DNA of 64,000 bases from Onthophagus taurus (GCF_036711975.1 NC_091967.1:21514001-21578000), one strand, 5' to 3'. Positions 22,771-35,212 are shown, numbered from the stretch's first letter. A program made the numbers and translations. Notes: generated by a model not told the origin, from the letters alone.

Positions 22771-25596
22771 CAGTAAAACCTCGTTTGAGCGGATTTCGGA
22801 TAAAATATTTTTAAGCCATACTATTAATATAATCTATTTAATACATCAGTATATTTAAATAAAAATCTTAGCGCTCATAGATCGAATCCAACTTGGGTTA
22901 TTTGAGTTATTTCCCAAGTTATTCTATTCTATGTTCATAGATAAAGTATTCCCCGAATAGTCTATACAATGTATAAATCAAGGACGGTAGTTCTAATTAA
23001 TAATAATAAATGTCTTTATTGCACAAACCATTGAATACAACAAAAGAAAAAAATATATAATAATAACAAAAATTGTATATAATATGTAGATATACTCTAA
23101 ACTAGAATGTTTAAACAACAATAAATCAAAAAAATCAGTATCTTACAACACAAAAAAAACGAAAAGGAAAAAATGGAATTGTGCAATAGGCGGGCTTCAG
23201 ATAAAATCTGTTCAACTCTCTTGCTCTGAACGTTAAAAAAAAACATGCATTCATATGATTAACTATGACAAGGCTGGACATTACTCCAGAAATTTATCTT
23301 TATGTAGTGTTTTTTGAAATTATTGATATTTAGTTTTTTGATCATAGGCGGTAACGTTCCATATGACTTATATATGTGATATGTAAAAGATCTGTGAAAC
23401 AAAGAGGTTCTGTATTTTGGTGGATATATACCATATTTTAATCTCATCTGTAGAGCATTGTTCGCGCTTTTAATAGTATTTTTCTCATACAAGTATGTCG
23501 GTATATGTGTTGTGACGATTTTATGAAACAAACTATGCTACTCTCGGCGGGTATCCATTCTGTGCCACCCAACTTCTTTAAGTTTATGTGAGATTCTGTC
23601 ATACTTCCGGATTCCAAAAATAAACCTAAGGCAACTATTTTGGACTTTTTGTATGCGATTCGATGTAAGCACATCTATAGCTGATACACAGGTGCCATAA
23701 AGTTGAAGTGAGACAGCACAAGAGAATCACATAACTGTTTCTTTAAGGATTAACTTTTCTTAAACATGAATACGACCTTCTCATGTAAATATTAATTTGA
23801 GTTTTAAATCTGAAGGTGTTATCTATTGTTAAACCAAGGCATTTTGCTTCCTTAACAACATTGATTCTTGAACCATTTATATTAATATCAAGATCCAAGT
23901 TCAGCCCTGTGAGCCCTCTTCCGAAACATACGCACGCAGACTTATCAGGATTAATCTTTAATTTATGAAACGTTGCAATATTAAATATAATAGACAGGTC
24001 CTCATTAATACGCATCTGTACTAGATTCTTATCATTTTCATGAATGGACAAATAACACTATATATCATCAGCATACATATTGACTTTACAATATTGCACC
24101 CGTCTACTAAACTGCGAAGTGTACTAAGAGAACAAGAGAGGCCCCAAAACCGAACCCTGTAGTACACCATTCAAAACTCTAACTGTGTGAGACAAATCAT
24201 CACCGATCCTTACCCTTTGAGACCTATCACAGAGGTAGTCAGCCAACAAAGATACCGCATCTGAACTCAGCCCCAAATCATACAGAATCTTTTAGAAAGA
24301 AACACTTTAGAAAAATCCAGGAAGACCACAGCAGTGTACAATCCAGTGTCCGTGTTCGTAAAAATATCATCAGTTAGGCGCAACATTGCAGTTGTACAAC
24401 TACAGCCACTTTGAAAGCCAGACTGCTTCAGAGGCAACAAGCTATTACTCACTGACTGCTGCTTCATAATTTTTTCAAGCACCTTAGATAACGTTGGAAA
24501 AATACTTATTGGTCTAAGATCTTTCAATTGCTTGGGATCATCAACCTTTGCCAAAGGAATAACTATCCCTTGCTTCCAAAGCGTAGGAAATTTACTGTCC
24601 GAAAGACAACAATTGAGAAAATGAATCAGATACGGCAAAATCAACGGACAGCAGAGACGTATCTTTCCTATGGAAATACTTTGCCTCACTTACATTTTTA
24701 AATACAAATTGATATTGACATGCATTATGCTTATAAAAATCCAAATTAACAGACAGCAAACTATCCACAAGGTCGTTTACACTATCTACAAAATAACTGT
24801 TAATACGGTCAGGGTCCTGAAAATGCAACGGTAAGGACAACGCCCTGCCATCCGTCATAACCCTAAGTCCTCTAACTTCATTCCATATCTGTTTAGAACT
24901 TCTTTGTTCTGTCAAATAAGCAAAATAAGCACATTTTTCGTTCCTCACAGCTGCAGTGGTGTACTTACGAAGAGATTTGTAGTAATCCTAACCACCCCGA
25001 CTGCGAGTCCTCTTGAATTTCATTTTTGCGTCATCCCTCAAATTCATCAAGAGCTTTATATTATCTGTCAACCAAGGACTGCGTGGTTTAGTAAATCTGT
25101 AATTCCTCAGTGGAGCATGAGCATCAAACAAGGCAATTATGTTACTATTTAAAAACTCAAGTTTCCGATCAATATCATCCATATAAAACATAAAATTGAA
25201 TGGTATGGACTGCAGGTCAAGCAAAAATTATTCGTGACTAATGCGACTCAACAAGCGCATATTTCTATAAAGTGGAACATTTTCAAGAACATTCACACTC
25301 ATCACACAGTACACCATGTCATGATCGGAAAGACTCCCGATCTAAAGACTCCCGGCTAAACACACATCTTTTTAGTTCTAGGTCTAGTGTTAATTCTAGT
25401 TTTAGTTGTTATTTAGTGCTAGATTGTTGTATATTTTTATTGAACTAACTAATTTAGAACGCAACCGTGTGGATAGCTGTCTGAATTTGTGTGCATTAAA
25501 ATTATTCATTCAAACAGTTTAAAGTGAAAATAACATTTTTTTTATATAACGGACACTCCCTTCCCCGTATTAATCCGTTATATCGAGGTGTTACTG
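22771..25596. mobile_element. Tigger/pogo-type element ends enclosing a LINE
   Basis: cagtaaaacctcg at 22771-22783 and its inverted counterpart cgaggtgttactg at 25584-25596 (one mismatch) are pogo/Tigger termini, each flanked by ta. The remaining non-LINE interior is about 200 bp on each side without transposase. A minus-strand LINE (about 22990-25345) fills the rest, so a short Tigger MITE was split by a later LINE insertion. Confidence 0.65.
22990..25345 (-). mobile_element. 5'-truncated Jockey/CR1-type LINE
   Basis: Read on the minus strand: end of the endonuclease with SDHDMVY (about 25330), linker (25224-24592), RT with LRPISIFPTLSKVLEKI, KQSGFQSGCSCTTAMLRL, motif A FLDFSKVF (24689-24267), MYADDI (about 24070), thumb VKEAKCLGLTIDNTF (about 23850), and a C-terminal region with RTSLFHRSFTYHIYKSY (about 23390). 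Stops and frameshifts are many. The 3' end carries aataaa and a (TTA)n run near 22997-23010. The same C-terminal motif recurs at 63.9 kb. Confidence 0.85.
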
Positions 25597-26124
25597 TATT
25601 TGCTATATGTTCTATTTTTCAAATATAATAATTATATTTTTTTCTTGGTAAACAACTTCGTCAATAATAGATTACATAGGGTAAAACTGAAGTGGATCGT
25701 AATGAACCAACATAAAGCAAAGCTCTATTTTCCGAAGTGCCTCCGGACAGTTGGGGGTAAATTTACTACTGGTTTGACTGGCGGGGAGCAAAGCGACCAC
25801 TCTTGTACTGGACAAACGTCCAGTTGACCGCAATTCTACTATTCTTTAATATTTCTCCGAAAGCCATTACAAACAACAATATCGACATTCTCCAAACGTT
25901 TCAATAAAAGTCATTCACATATTTATTTAAAAACATATCAATCATTTTATTTATTTATATATATATATATGTAGGGTTTTATTTAAATAAACTACAAAAA
26001 CCCCACTTGTCCTTAATTATTTTCTAATTAAAATTAACAATTTCATGTCAACTAATTAATTTGACCACCTTCAACACAACACGTCTTCACTCTTTGCTTG
26101 TCGTCTTCTTTGTGTGTCGTCTTC

Positions 26125-27001
26125 TAACTCCATCTTCTTCTCACTTTCTTCTCGGCTTCTATCGATCGACTCGAACCTTCGAGCCCAAAGTGTCTTGAGT
26201 CTTCCAGAATCTTTCCTACATCTCGGATATCCGGCTGCGAATTCGCCTCGAATGACTCTTCATATTCTTCATCCTCTTGTAACCAAAGCTTATATAAGTA
26301 ACTAAATTAACATAGTAATATAACTTCTTTTCATAATATATTTGAAGCATTTACTGCCTTTTTCGTCATCAACTATTCCTTCTATTACATATTCGATTAT
26401 AACGTCTAAGTATGCGAGCAGCGATCTCTCGCATTTTCAGTAAGTATTAAGTAACAGTTTCGTCTCTTCGTTTTCTTCTTGAGGTGAACATTTTATGAAG
26501 TGCAGCACCACTTAGATTTCGCTTAAACTCGTCCTTTAATTTGTTTTTAAACGCATTCCATGTTGAAACCTTTCTTTCTGATTTCGTAAACTAACGTGCA
26601 TCTCCTATCTACAATCTATTTCCATATATTTACTTTCCCAACGTCATTCCATCCCATCAACATAGCAGTATCTTCAAATTCCATCACATCTATCCAATGT
26701 ACTAACCGTGTCTTCAACGTCTTTAAAGGTTAATACAAATTTTAGATTTATCTTTGAATGTTGATTGAACCATATTTAATTTCATTGTTTGTTGAGTTTA
26801 ACATTTTTCGTGTTGTGGTAACATTCGAGGTTTATCGTCTTCTTCGTCATTTTCATCTGCTTCATAATGTTTACATTGATCTTTACGTCTAGCCACTTAA
26901 CTCCATTTTCTTCTCACTTTCTTCTCGGCTTCTATCGATCGACTAGAACCCTTGACGAGTACACTCGAAGGGTCTCGATTCTTCCCGAATCTTTTCTACA
27001 T
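26125..27001. repeat. Direct repeat of about 100 bp, 773 bp apart
   Basis: Copies at 26125-26220 and 26898-27001 share taactccat-ttcttctcactttcttctcggcttctatcgatcgact and a weaker continuation to tctacat. The second ends about 110 bp upstream of carboxypeptidase A. The block between is C/T-rich on the plus strand and has no gene. It may be an LTR pair or a small segmental duplication. Confidence 0.6.
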
Positions 27002-27113
27002 ATACATTGATTTTTTTGTATAAACAATTTTTGCATATCAACACCTAAATTTCAATTATTTGAAGGTTGCGATAAAATTGTTATCGCACCTCAAACATAA
27101 TCAGTACTTAAAA

Positions 27114-28513
27114 ATGCGTCTTACGGTGCTGTTGCTATGTATTTTAAGTGGCTGTTTTGCCCAATTTATTAATTATGACGGGTAAGCTAATAGAAACTTA
27201 ATTATTTTCTCATTTAAAACCTAAATGGTTTTAGTTCTAAGCTGTATCAACTGATTCCTGAAAATGAAGAACATTTGGAATTTTTGGATTTTATTCAAAA
27301 TAGTGAAAGATATGATTTTTGGTCGGAGACTCGTTCCTTAAATATTCCTGCTGTTGTTATGGTAAAAGGTGCCGCCTTGGAAAATTTCTGGGAAGCCTTA
27401 ACTAGCAGAGGAATCAAGTTCAAACTGTTAATGAATAATGTACAAAGATCCATTGATAATGAAAAAATTAGACAAAAATCTTCCAAACCAGTTGGAGAAG
27501 GTCAAATCAGTTTTACACAATATCATCGTTATGATGAAGTAGATCTTATCTGCTTTATAAAACATTTTTAACATCGAATGTTTTAGATTGTCAGCTACTT
27601 ACAAAGATTAGCAGTAGATTATCCAGAAAAGGTTGTGCTTGAAGAATTTGGTACCTCTTACGAGGGTAGACCCTTGTACGTTATTAAAATTGGAAGTGGG
27701 CCATCTTCAAATCCCGCCGTGTTAATTGATGGAGGCATTCATGCTCGTGAATGGATTTCCCCAGCTGTTACTTTATACACCATTAAACAATTAGTTGAAA
27801 ATGAAAGTAATGCTGACATGATTGCTAATGTTAATTGGGTTATTGTTGTTGTTTTAAATCCAGATGGTTATGAATATACTCATACAACTGTAAAAATTTA
27901 CTCTTAAATATTATTACAAGTTATTTTATTTTTAATTACGTTTTAGAATCGATTGTGGAGAAAAACAAGACGTCCCGGTGTTCAATGTATTGGCGTTGAT
28001 ATGAACAGAAACTTTGATTTCCATTGGATGGGCCCAGGTACAAGTGCTAACGAATGTTCTGAAACCTTCGCCGGACCTTACGCCTTTTCGGAACCTGAAG
28101 CACAATCGTTCGCAAAGTTAGCTCAAAGCATGGATAACATCTTCTTATATTTAGGGGTTCATAGTTATGGTCAATGGTTATTGTATCCATGGGGATTCAC
28201 TACAGATCTTCCTGAAAACGCCGATGAACTTCAAGAAGTAGGTGAAAGAGTTGCTGCTGCTATAAAATCTATAAATGGAACTGTTTATGTAACTGGAACA
28301 TCTCCCAATTTAACTTATTACGTTTCCGGAACAACTAAAGATTGGGCAATGGGAGTTGCAGGAGCTAGATTAAGTTATACAATTGAGTTACCAGGTGGAG
28401 GAAATGCCGGGTTTGATTTGCCTGCGGAAAAGATTATGTCAGTATGCGAGGAAACTTGGCCTGGTATTATTGAATTTTATAATTATATTGTTGAAAATAC
28501 CAAACGTATGTAA
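27114..28513 (+). CDS. Carboxypeptidase A-like (gene A), Lys at S1' position; predicted acidic-residue specificity
   Basis: This gene encodes a predicted secreted zinc procarboxypeptidase (M14A) of 413 residues that would remove C-terminal residues from peptides in the gut lumen. Exons are 27114-27181, 27235-27538, 27587-27889 and 27947-28513; all introns are GT-AG and 48-57 bp, and phases agree. The signal peptide is residues 1 to about 16, the activation peptide about 17-110, and the catalytic domain the rest. Zn ligands are H176, E179 (IHARE) and H297 (VHSYG). R230, N245-R246, Y350 and catalytic E372 (YTIELPGGG) are all present. Residue 356, equivalent to CPA position 255, is Lys (SGTTKDW). 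Position 255 sets specificity, and Lys there is known from an insect glutamate-specific carboxypeptidase, so acidic substrates are predicted. It lies alone and in opposite orientation to B-E. aataaa follows at 28520. The family is certain; specificity is inferred. Confidence 0.93.
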
Positions 28514-29499
28514 AATACAATAAAATTATAATATTTTCATTCAAATTTTGATTTTTGCTGTCCCGTTTTACATTAAAATGTTAAAATAATTCGCTTTATA
28601 TTGAAGCTTATTCGCTTTACTTCGATATTGAAGACTATAATTCTATACTTTTTTAGAGAATCTCATATACACGGAATGGGAAAGTTTATTTATGCTGCTA
28701 ATACTGATTTACTCTATATGCAGCAGCGGCTTGTGTAATAAATTATAGTCGTAATGATCTATCGTTCTCCAAATGGCGACTTCAATGTTTACCTATAACT
28801 CCCTATTAATTACTTTATTAATTACCCCCAATTAAGTCGATTGAAATTAAATAGAGATAGTGTTGTGACGGGTAATATTAACGATCACTTCCATACTGAC
28901 AGAATTTGTGATGCGCTTTTGCTGAATAATCTATCTATCCGTTAAATATACTTTGATTATATTTTTTTTTCTGGCAAACCAATAAATACATGCAAACAGA
29001 TTTCAGTCCAGAATGTAATCTGTAACAGTGATATTTTATAAAAGGCAAAACTAGTTAGACTGGCCGAGGATGGGATAGATTGTGGGGTGGGACAAAGCTT
29101 TTGTTAAATCGCTATTGGACGACTTTAAACTGTTCCCGTGCGGTTATTATAAACATTTCGAAAAAATGTTATTGGAAATATCGCTTCAGAATAATAAATT
29201 TATCCTACAACCGTATAATGCTCTGATGCGGAAGATACGGAACACCTGTACATACAATCGTAATCGTTTAAGTAGAAATGAGATTCGTCATTATGACTTT
29301 GGATACGAAATCATCGTACCAGGTTTAACAGATTATCGGAGTATCTTAACTTTACTTGACAGTCAGCAGGCTATAATTGGTGAACAGTTTGGACTTTGTG
29401 CGGAAACATCACAGGTTTTTCACCAAAATTGCCTGTTGATTCCGAATTATTATCTGCTATATGCTTGTGGACTCTCTTGCAAGTTCTCGATTTCTTTCT
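28514..29499. other. Intergenic, no supported feature
   Basis: Gene A 3' flank with a polyadenylation signal, then AT-rich DNA. A 168-codon plus-strand frame at 29082-29588 has no recognised motif, and its last part overlaps a minus-strand LINE relic, so I do not call it a gene. Confidence 0.4.
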
Positions 29500-29755
29500 C
29501 TCTCTTCTGTGGCACTATAGCCCTTATTAGGACAAGGTTCTTCTTCATTTCCACCCAATTCCAGTTATTACTTGCATTAGTCGTTTAGCGTCTGCGTCTA
29601 CTGCCTCATCAAACCTTTTCCTTAGCTTTCTTACAGAGCATTTCCTTGCATTCTAATATTTACTGTTCTTCTTAGTAGACGATCTTCACGCAAGCTTATT
29701 AAATGCCCTGCCCACTGCAGTCTATACTTTCACGAATTCCTACACAGGTAGTTTA
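29500..29755 (-). mobile_element. RTE-like LINE C-terminal fragment
   Basis: On the minus strand RLQWAGHLISLREDRLLRRT (about 29735-29676) followed by RKRFDEAVDADAKRL matches the post-RT tail (the RLxWxGHVxRM region) of RTE-like LINEs. It is truncated at both ends. Confidence 0.55.
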
Positions 29756-29779
29756 AGTATTCACCGAAATGCTGGGTTC

Positions 29780-30640
29780 TTGAAAACTAATAATCCAAAA
29801 AGAGCGAACAGGGTGATGGGACAGGTTTGAGGATGGAGAGGAGAGAACTTTTGCGAGGGATAGTGGAAAAAGAAAGGTTATGTTTGAGGGATTTGGCGAG
29901 GAGCGCAATGATGTACGGCGCAGAAGTATGGGGATGGAGAGAACAAGTATTGCTGGAGGATATACAAACAAGGTATTGGAGATGTGTACTAGGATTGGCG
30001 AAGGAGACTCCAAGGTGTGTAATAAGGGAGGAGGTTAAGGTGGATGCAGTAAGGGTGGAGGCTGGTAGAAGAGCAGTGAAGTACGAGGAAAGGATAGAAA
30101 GAAGACTGCATTGGAGGATCCTGGGAGAGTGCTGGAGGGAAATCAAGGAGAAGAGGTTGATATATAGGCAGGCAGATATGGAAGGATATTATAGGGGAGT
30201 GGGATATTCACTAACTGGGATCGACAACAGAAGAGTGGAGATAGGTGAAATGTGGAGAGAACTGAGTGATAGGGACAGAGACATACATAGGCAGGAGTCA
30301 AGGTCACAGATACGGAAAGTGAGATATAACCTAAGGTATAGGGAGATAGTGACAGAGAAACTCTAAAGTATCTGTTGATGGAAGGGGATGAAGAAGGGAA
30401 GCGATTGGTGGCCAGATTCCGCTGTGGCAATAAGGAGAGAGGCAACAGGTACTGGGCGGACGATGTGGAGAGGTGGTGTGGGCTATGTAGAGAGGCTACT
30501 AGATCAGCATGTATCTCCCAAGCCTCTCAAGAGGGTGTAGTGAGCTCAGGGAGGAGGCGATGGCAGGAAGCAGATTTTGGGAGAGGGGGTGAGAGAGGTG
30601 ATTGGGGCAAGGTGCCGAGGGTGCGGTGATGAGGGAGGAG
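29780..30640 (+). mobile_element. LINE RT C-terminal fragment with zinc-knuckle-like end, purine-rich
   Basis: The frame 29827-30366 contains RSAMMYGAEVWGW and long basic/acidic helices. A shift of frame near 30370 continues it as GKRLVARFRCGNKERGNRYW and then CGLCREA (to 30629). This arrangement is the C-terminal third of a LINE family common in hymenopterans and other insects. The coding strand is strikingly G/A-rich compared with the neighbours, which suggests a relatively recent insertion. The upstream RT is missing. Confidence 0.7.
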
Positions 30641-30889
30641 GGCGAATGGTTTGGGTGTATACACGTATTATAAAATATTGTATGTTATACCATACAAGAG
30701 TGTATGGTTGAACAAGAGTGCTTAATATACATGGGGTTGCAAATGCCTCCTTAACGAGATATAGCAGGTCAAAGTTTCTTTAAAATTAAACATTATCTGT
30801 AATAAAAAGCCCTTTTTTTAAATATTTTCAATACCACTGCTAATTTTGTCAAACGGGCAGTATTTTCTTGTAAAATGATCAATTATCTA

Positions 30890-32230
30890 TCAATTGGTCT
30901 CTTACAAAACTTTCATTAAAGCAACAGTTTTTGATTGGATTAACAAATTTTCTACAAACGCGTTTTTCTTAAAAACTATTGCTTTGATCAGGACAGAAAG
31001 AGGTTCTAGGAATTATTGTATCTGTGGAGGTAGGTTTTCTATAAATTTTGTAATTAAGACACTTATTAATAGCATCTCGTGAGATGTTTAGATCGAGGAA
31101 GTTAATTTGGCCATTATTTTTTCTTTCAATTGTAAATTCAATATTTCCTACATTGTTGAATAGGTTTAATAGGGCAATCAAATTGGCTTTTGAACCATCA
31201 AATATAATCAGGATGTCGTTCACGTATCTAGCATAAAATTGTATATGTTTTGTTGAGAAATGATGTTCTTTCTGTTTAAATATAACTTTTTCTAGATGGT
31301 CAACATAAAATTCAGCTAGGAGACCAGATAGTGGTAAACCCATAGGCAAACCGTCCGGCATACAATAAAATTTCTCATCGAATAAAAAGTTTTGTTTGGT
31401 AATAATTTGTAAGGCGTCCATTAGGTTCGTTACATCGAGAAAATTAAAATATGTTAACATATAAGTTCTTTATGTCAAACGAGACGAAAATAGAATTATG
31501 ATTAATTTCAATATTTTTAAGTTTAGTGATCAATTCTGTTGAATTTCTTATCGAATAAGGGGATTGGAAGTGTAAAGCCTTGGTTAAGATGTAGTGGATA
31601 GCTTTAGCCATCTTGTTGCAAGGAGAATGTATTCCGCTAACAATGGGTCTTATGGTTTTTTGTGATTTATGGAGCTTATCTAAACTGTATAATGTAGGGT
31701 GTAAAGGGTTCATGTTGTTTAGTTTATTAATGTAAAAATTGAATTTTTCGAATGTAGATTGAGTCTTTTTTAGTGTGTCTTGAATTGTTTTATGAAATCA
31801 GGTAGAGGATCTTTTTTTATATGTAAGAAATTATTTAGATTATTTAGAATTATTTAGAAATTATTTAGAAGAATTATAGACTTTTTTCCATGAAGACCAG
31901 GCTTGCATTTTTATCACCGAAGGTGCAAATAATATTGTTTTTAGATAGCTTGGATCTTAAGGATTTAATTGTATTGAAAATAGTGTTGTCACTGTAAGAA
32001 ACGGTTTTATATTTTTTAATATGACTCAGTATATCTTTCTGTAGAAGGTGGTCATTAGGATGACAGGGAATTTGAGATTCGAGGTCTATTGACAATTTAG
32101 ATACATCAAATTTACCATTGTTAACGGAAAATTCCTCTTCTATAGTAAATACATAACTAGAAAGATTTGTATATTTAGGAGCGAATGAAAAATTGATTTC
32201 AATTGGTTTCCAAGGCAATTTCCACTGGTG
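30890..32230 (-). mobile_element. Penelope-like element, degenerate RT
   Basis: Read on the minus strand: an N-terminal region (32218-31874), LYSLDKLHK and RPIVSG (about 31690-31640), motif A SFDIKNLYVNI (about 31480), GLPMGLPLSGLLAEFYVDHL (31350-31295), YARYVNDILIIFDG (about 31230-31190), and NFLDLNI. The catalytic YVDD box reads YVND, with the second acidic position changed, and there are frameshifts near 31450 and 31720-31870. No GIY-YIG endonuclease follows. The family is clear from the KLHK and RYVDD context. Confidence 0.82.
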
Positions 32231-33800
32231 AAATCAGCTTCATAATGACTGATAAGTAGGTATTATATCCACTATTGTTGTGTTGAAATTCATTAGCTAG
32301 ATGTTGGGCAAATAATTTTGCTTTTTATCGTTTAAATCTACGAGTTGTTTTGTATAATGAATAGTCTCTACCTGCTTCTGGGCTTAAACCATTACGACAT
32401 TTTAGTAGCAATTTTGATTAAATTTTTTTCTTTGGTTGATTATTCTATGTCTTCTAATCTATGTCTATATTGTTCTTGCCGTTCTTATTTGTTTTATCAT
32501 ATTCCTAATTTTAAAGGGGTAATTAACTTCATAATAGTAAGATTTTGTTTTATTGACATAGACTTACAGCTTTGATTTGACTTGTTGAAATACCCTTTGA
32601 GATGAAGAAGTCCAGCAAGTCCGGCACCTTATTGTTGTTGACGAACCAGATTGTAATATGCATTATTAATAAAAAAATTCTTTAGGGGTTTTTGTTTACA
32701 AAATTAAATTAAAATTTCCGATTTATAAAGACCTAATTGCTTTTGATGACGTCAATTGGATTACTCGGCTTGATATCATTACGTTTCTAACAAAATTTCC
32801 CTAAGTCCACGCTTTATGTTCTTTCGCTCCATCCTCTCCCATTAAATCCTTTGTATTCTTTGGTAACTCTCTCTATTATACAACACCAGTAATTAAATCA
32901 ATAAATGTAGTTACTTTGAACATATGCAGCATCTTTAAATAGACATTGGGGGAAATCTTTGATTATTTTGAATATATAAACAAGTAACTGATTAACGTTT
33001 ACTGTTATGTAAATTCATACAACACTATGCGAAATAATACTGTAAAATTGAATAGTAAAATTTAATAAAGGAAAACCGAGAAACTTACTTTGACAGTTTA
33101 ATGAAAAGCTAATGTGACTGAACGCAAAGGCGCTTCGAGCGATGTTACAGCTGTGGTAGTATAAAGGCTGGAAATTAAATTTTCCTGCATGCTTACATAC
33201 ATACACATGTTAAATTAATATTGTAAATCAAAACTGCGAACAAATCATATGCAATAGTAATTTGAAGTAAAACTTTATAAAGTATCTCTTTATGTTAATA
33301 AATTGTGATTAAAACTTTGAGTGTTTTGTCTGATCATAAAACCCATTTCGAAATATTTACCTTATCTATGAAGGGAGTCCAAAAATAGGATTACAACTAC
33401 TTGAAAAATCGTTGATAAAAAAAACGAAATGCTTAAAACTGTAAATCCCAATACATTTTTTAATTATAGATTTAAAGTTTATTTAAACTCTTCAAGTAAA
33501 TTTTAAATTAGCTAATTTTAACTTTCCTATAATCTTTACTACTTTAAAAAAACAAACGCAAAGTAGTTGAGCGCTACAGCACTCAGCATTAATTAGTTTA
33601 ATTATTAATATTATTATTTCATCCTTCACGTTTAGTTCAAAGAGAGCACCCGGACATAATTACAAAATCTTGGTGTACATAAAGAAATATAAGTGCCGCG
33701 GGATAACTTCTTGGCTTTGTTCTGTTACCTATAAAAGGTTTCTTAAAAGGTAACGAACTAACTCCGGACGTTCAGAATAAAAGTACAAAGCTGGTTTAAA
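32231..33800. other. Intergenic between Penelope relic and gene B
   Basis: AT-rich, without a recognised frame. A TATA-like cctataaaagg at 33728-33738 points rightward (plus) but no plus-strand gene follows. The 3' signal of gene B (tttatt on plus, aataaa on minus) is at 33804-33809. Confidence 0.35.
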
Positions 33801-33823
33801 AGATTTATTAAAGAAAATTCATT

Positions 33824-35168
33824 TTAATTTTTTTGTATTTCAAGGATGTATTCATACGCGGCTATAATTCCTTGCCAAGTTTCAATTACTACATTTTCGA
33901 TTCTTTCCGGTGGAAGATCAAAACCTTGGCTTCCGCCACCAGGTAATTCCAGAGTGTAACTTAAATCAGCTCCGCCCACAGCCTTCATCCAATCATCGGA
34001 TGCTCCAGCTGCTGGGTATAAAAGAAAAGCAGAATTTCCAACAACATAATAAGTACCGAAAAGTTGTGCAATGGCATTAGCTATACGTTCTCCAAGATAA
34101 TGAAGCTCGTCGTTGTTATCGGTAAGAAGAAAATCATAACCCCAAGGATACAACACCCAATTTCCAAAACTATGAAGGGCCATGTAAAAATCTACATTCT
34201 CCAAACTGTAAACTATATCCCTAAAAGCAGCAATTTCCACTTCTGAAAATGCGTACGGACCGCGATAAATTTCAGAACATTCGTTATCACTTGTTCCCAA
34301 TCCTCCCCACATAAAACCAAAATTACGATTTCCATCTACTCCGTAACATTGAACTCCAGCACTACGAGTTTTCCTCCACATTCTATCTACGTCATGAGAG
34401 TACTCGTATCCATCTGGATTCAAAAGCGGAATTATTACCCAGTTTACTTTCTCACTCAAATAAGCATAATCAGGATTTTCGACTAATTGTTGTATAATGT
34501 AAAGCGCGAATGCCGGTGCAATCCATTCACGAGCATGAATTCCGGCGTCCATTAAAATCGTTGGGTTTCCTTCATTGTTCCCAATACGAATATAACTCAT
34601 TATCCTACCTTCATAAGATACACCAAACGGTCTTACTATCACTTTATCAGGATATTCTTCAGCTAATCTTGCTAAATACGCTTCAATCTAGTTTAATATT
34701 ATTTTAATTGATGATTTAAAATTAATAAATAGTACTTACAGCTTCGTATCGATGATATTGAGTAAAATTAATTCTGCCCTTTTCAACTTTAGGGGCACGA
34801 GATTGTTTCTCGCGTTCTTGTTGGAAGACACTAAATAATAATAATTTAAAATAGTGTTAATTAGTAATTATTATTAAAATAACTTACTTTTCGGCGTTTT
34901 CAATAAGTACGGTGTAATCCAAATTATTCAAGTTAAGGATATTGGTAAAATTTGCTTGTAACTCCGGTTTCACCATAATACTAACTTTTTGTCCAAGAAA
35001 CTTTACGTTACTCCAAAAGTCATATTGACCGGATTCTTTAAGTGATTTTAAAATTTCTCCATCTTGTTCAGTTACTGGTGCAACTTGATAGACTTTATAA
35101 CCGTCGTAACTTACTCGCCCAGACAAAACGGCGGTAATTGATAGAGTAAGCAATACTAATATCTTCAT
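33824..35168 (-). CDS. Carboxypeptidase B-like zymogen (gene B)
   Basis: Predicted secreted M14A procarboxypeptidase of 411 residues. Exons in transcript order are 35168-34888, 34830-34740 and 34687-33824; introns are 57 and 52 bp and GT-AG. Signal peptide 1 to about 17, activation peptide to about 110, catalytic domain after KGRINFTQYHRY. Zn ligands H175 and E178 (GIHARE) and the HSFG histidine, plus R127 (WRKTR), N144-R145 (GNRNF), Y248 (LLYP) and E270 (YTLELPGGG), are all conserved in CPA numbering. Position 255 is Asp (GASDDW), as in pancreatic CPB, predicting removal of C-terminal Lys/Arg left by trypsins. It shares GGADLSYTLE with gene E rather than with its neighbour C. A tatataaa box lies at 35212-35205. 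Confidence 0.93.
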
Positions 35169-35204
35169 TTTGGTAACTAATTAATTTTTTTGTGGTGTTA
35201 AAAA

Positions 35205-35212
35205 TTTATATA
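35205..35212 (-). promoter_or_regulatory. TATA-like box of gene B
   Basis: tatataaa on the minus strand, 37-44 bp upstream of the gene B start codon. It lacks the gacg extension seen in C, D and E. Confidence 0.5.

Noticed and set aside
29082-29588. 168-codon plus-strand ORF
   Set aside because: No recognisable domain, no splice context, hydrophobic C-terminal part lies over a minus-strand LINE relic; probably chance.
33728-33738. TATA box cctataaaagg on the plus strand
   Set aside because: No plus-strand gene follows; downstream is the 3' end of gene B on the other strand.
34064-34246. Antisense ORFs within carboxypeptidase genes B-E
   Set aside because: Shadows of conserved coding sequence on the opposite strand.
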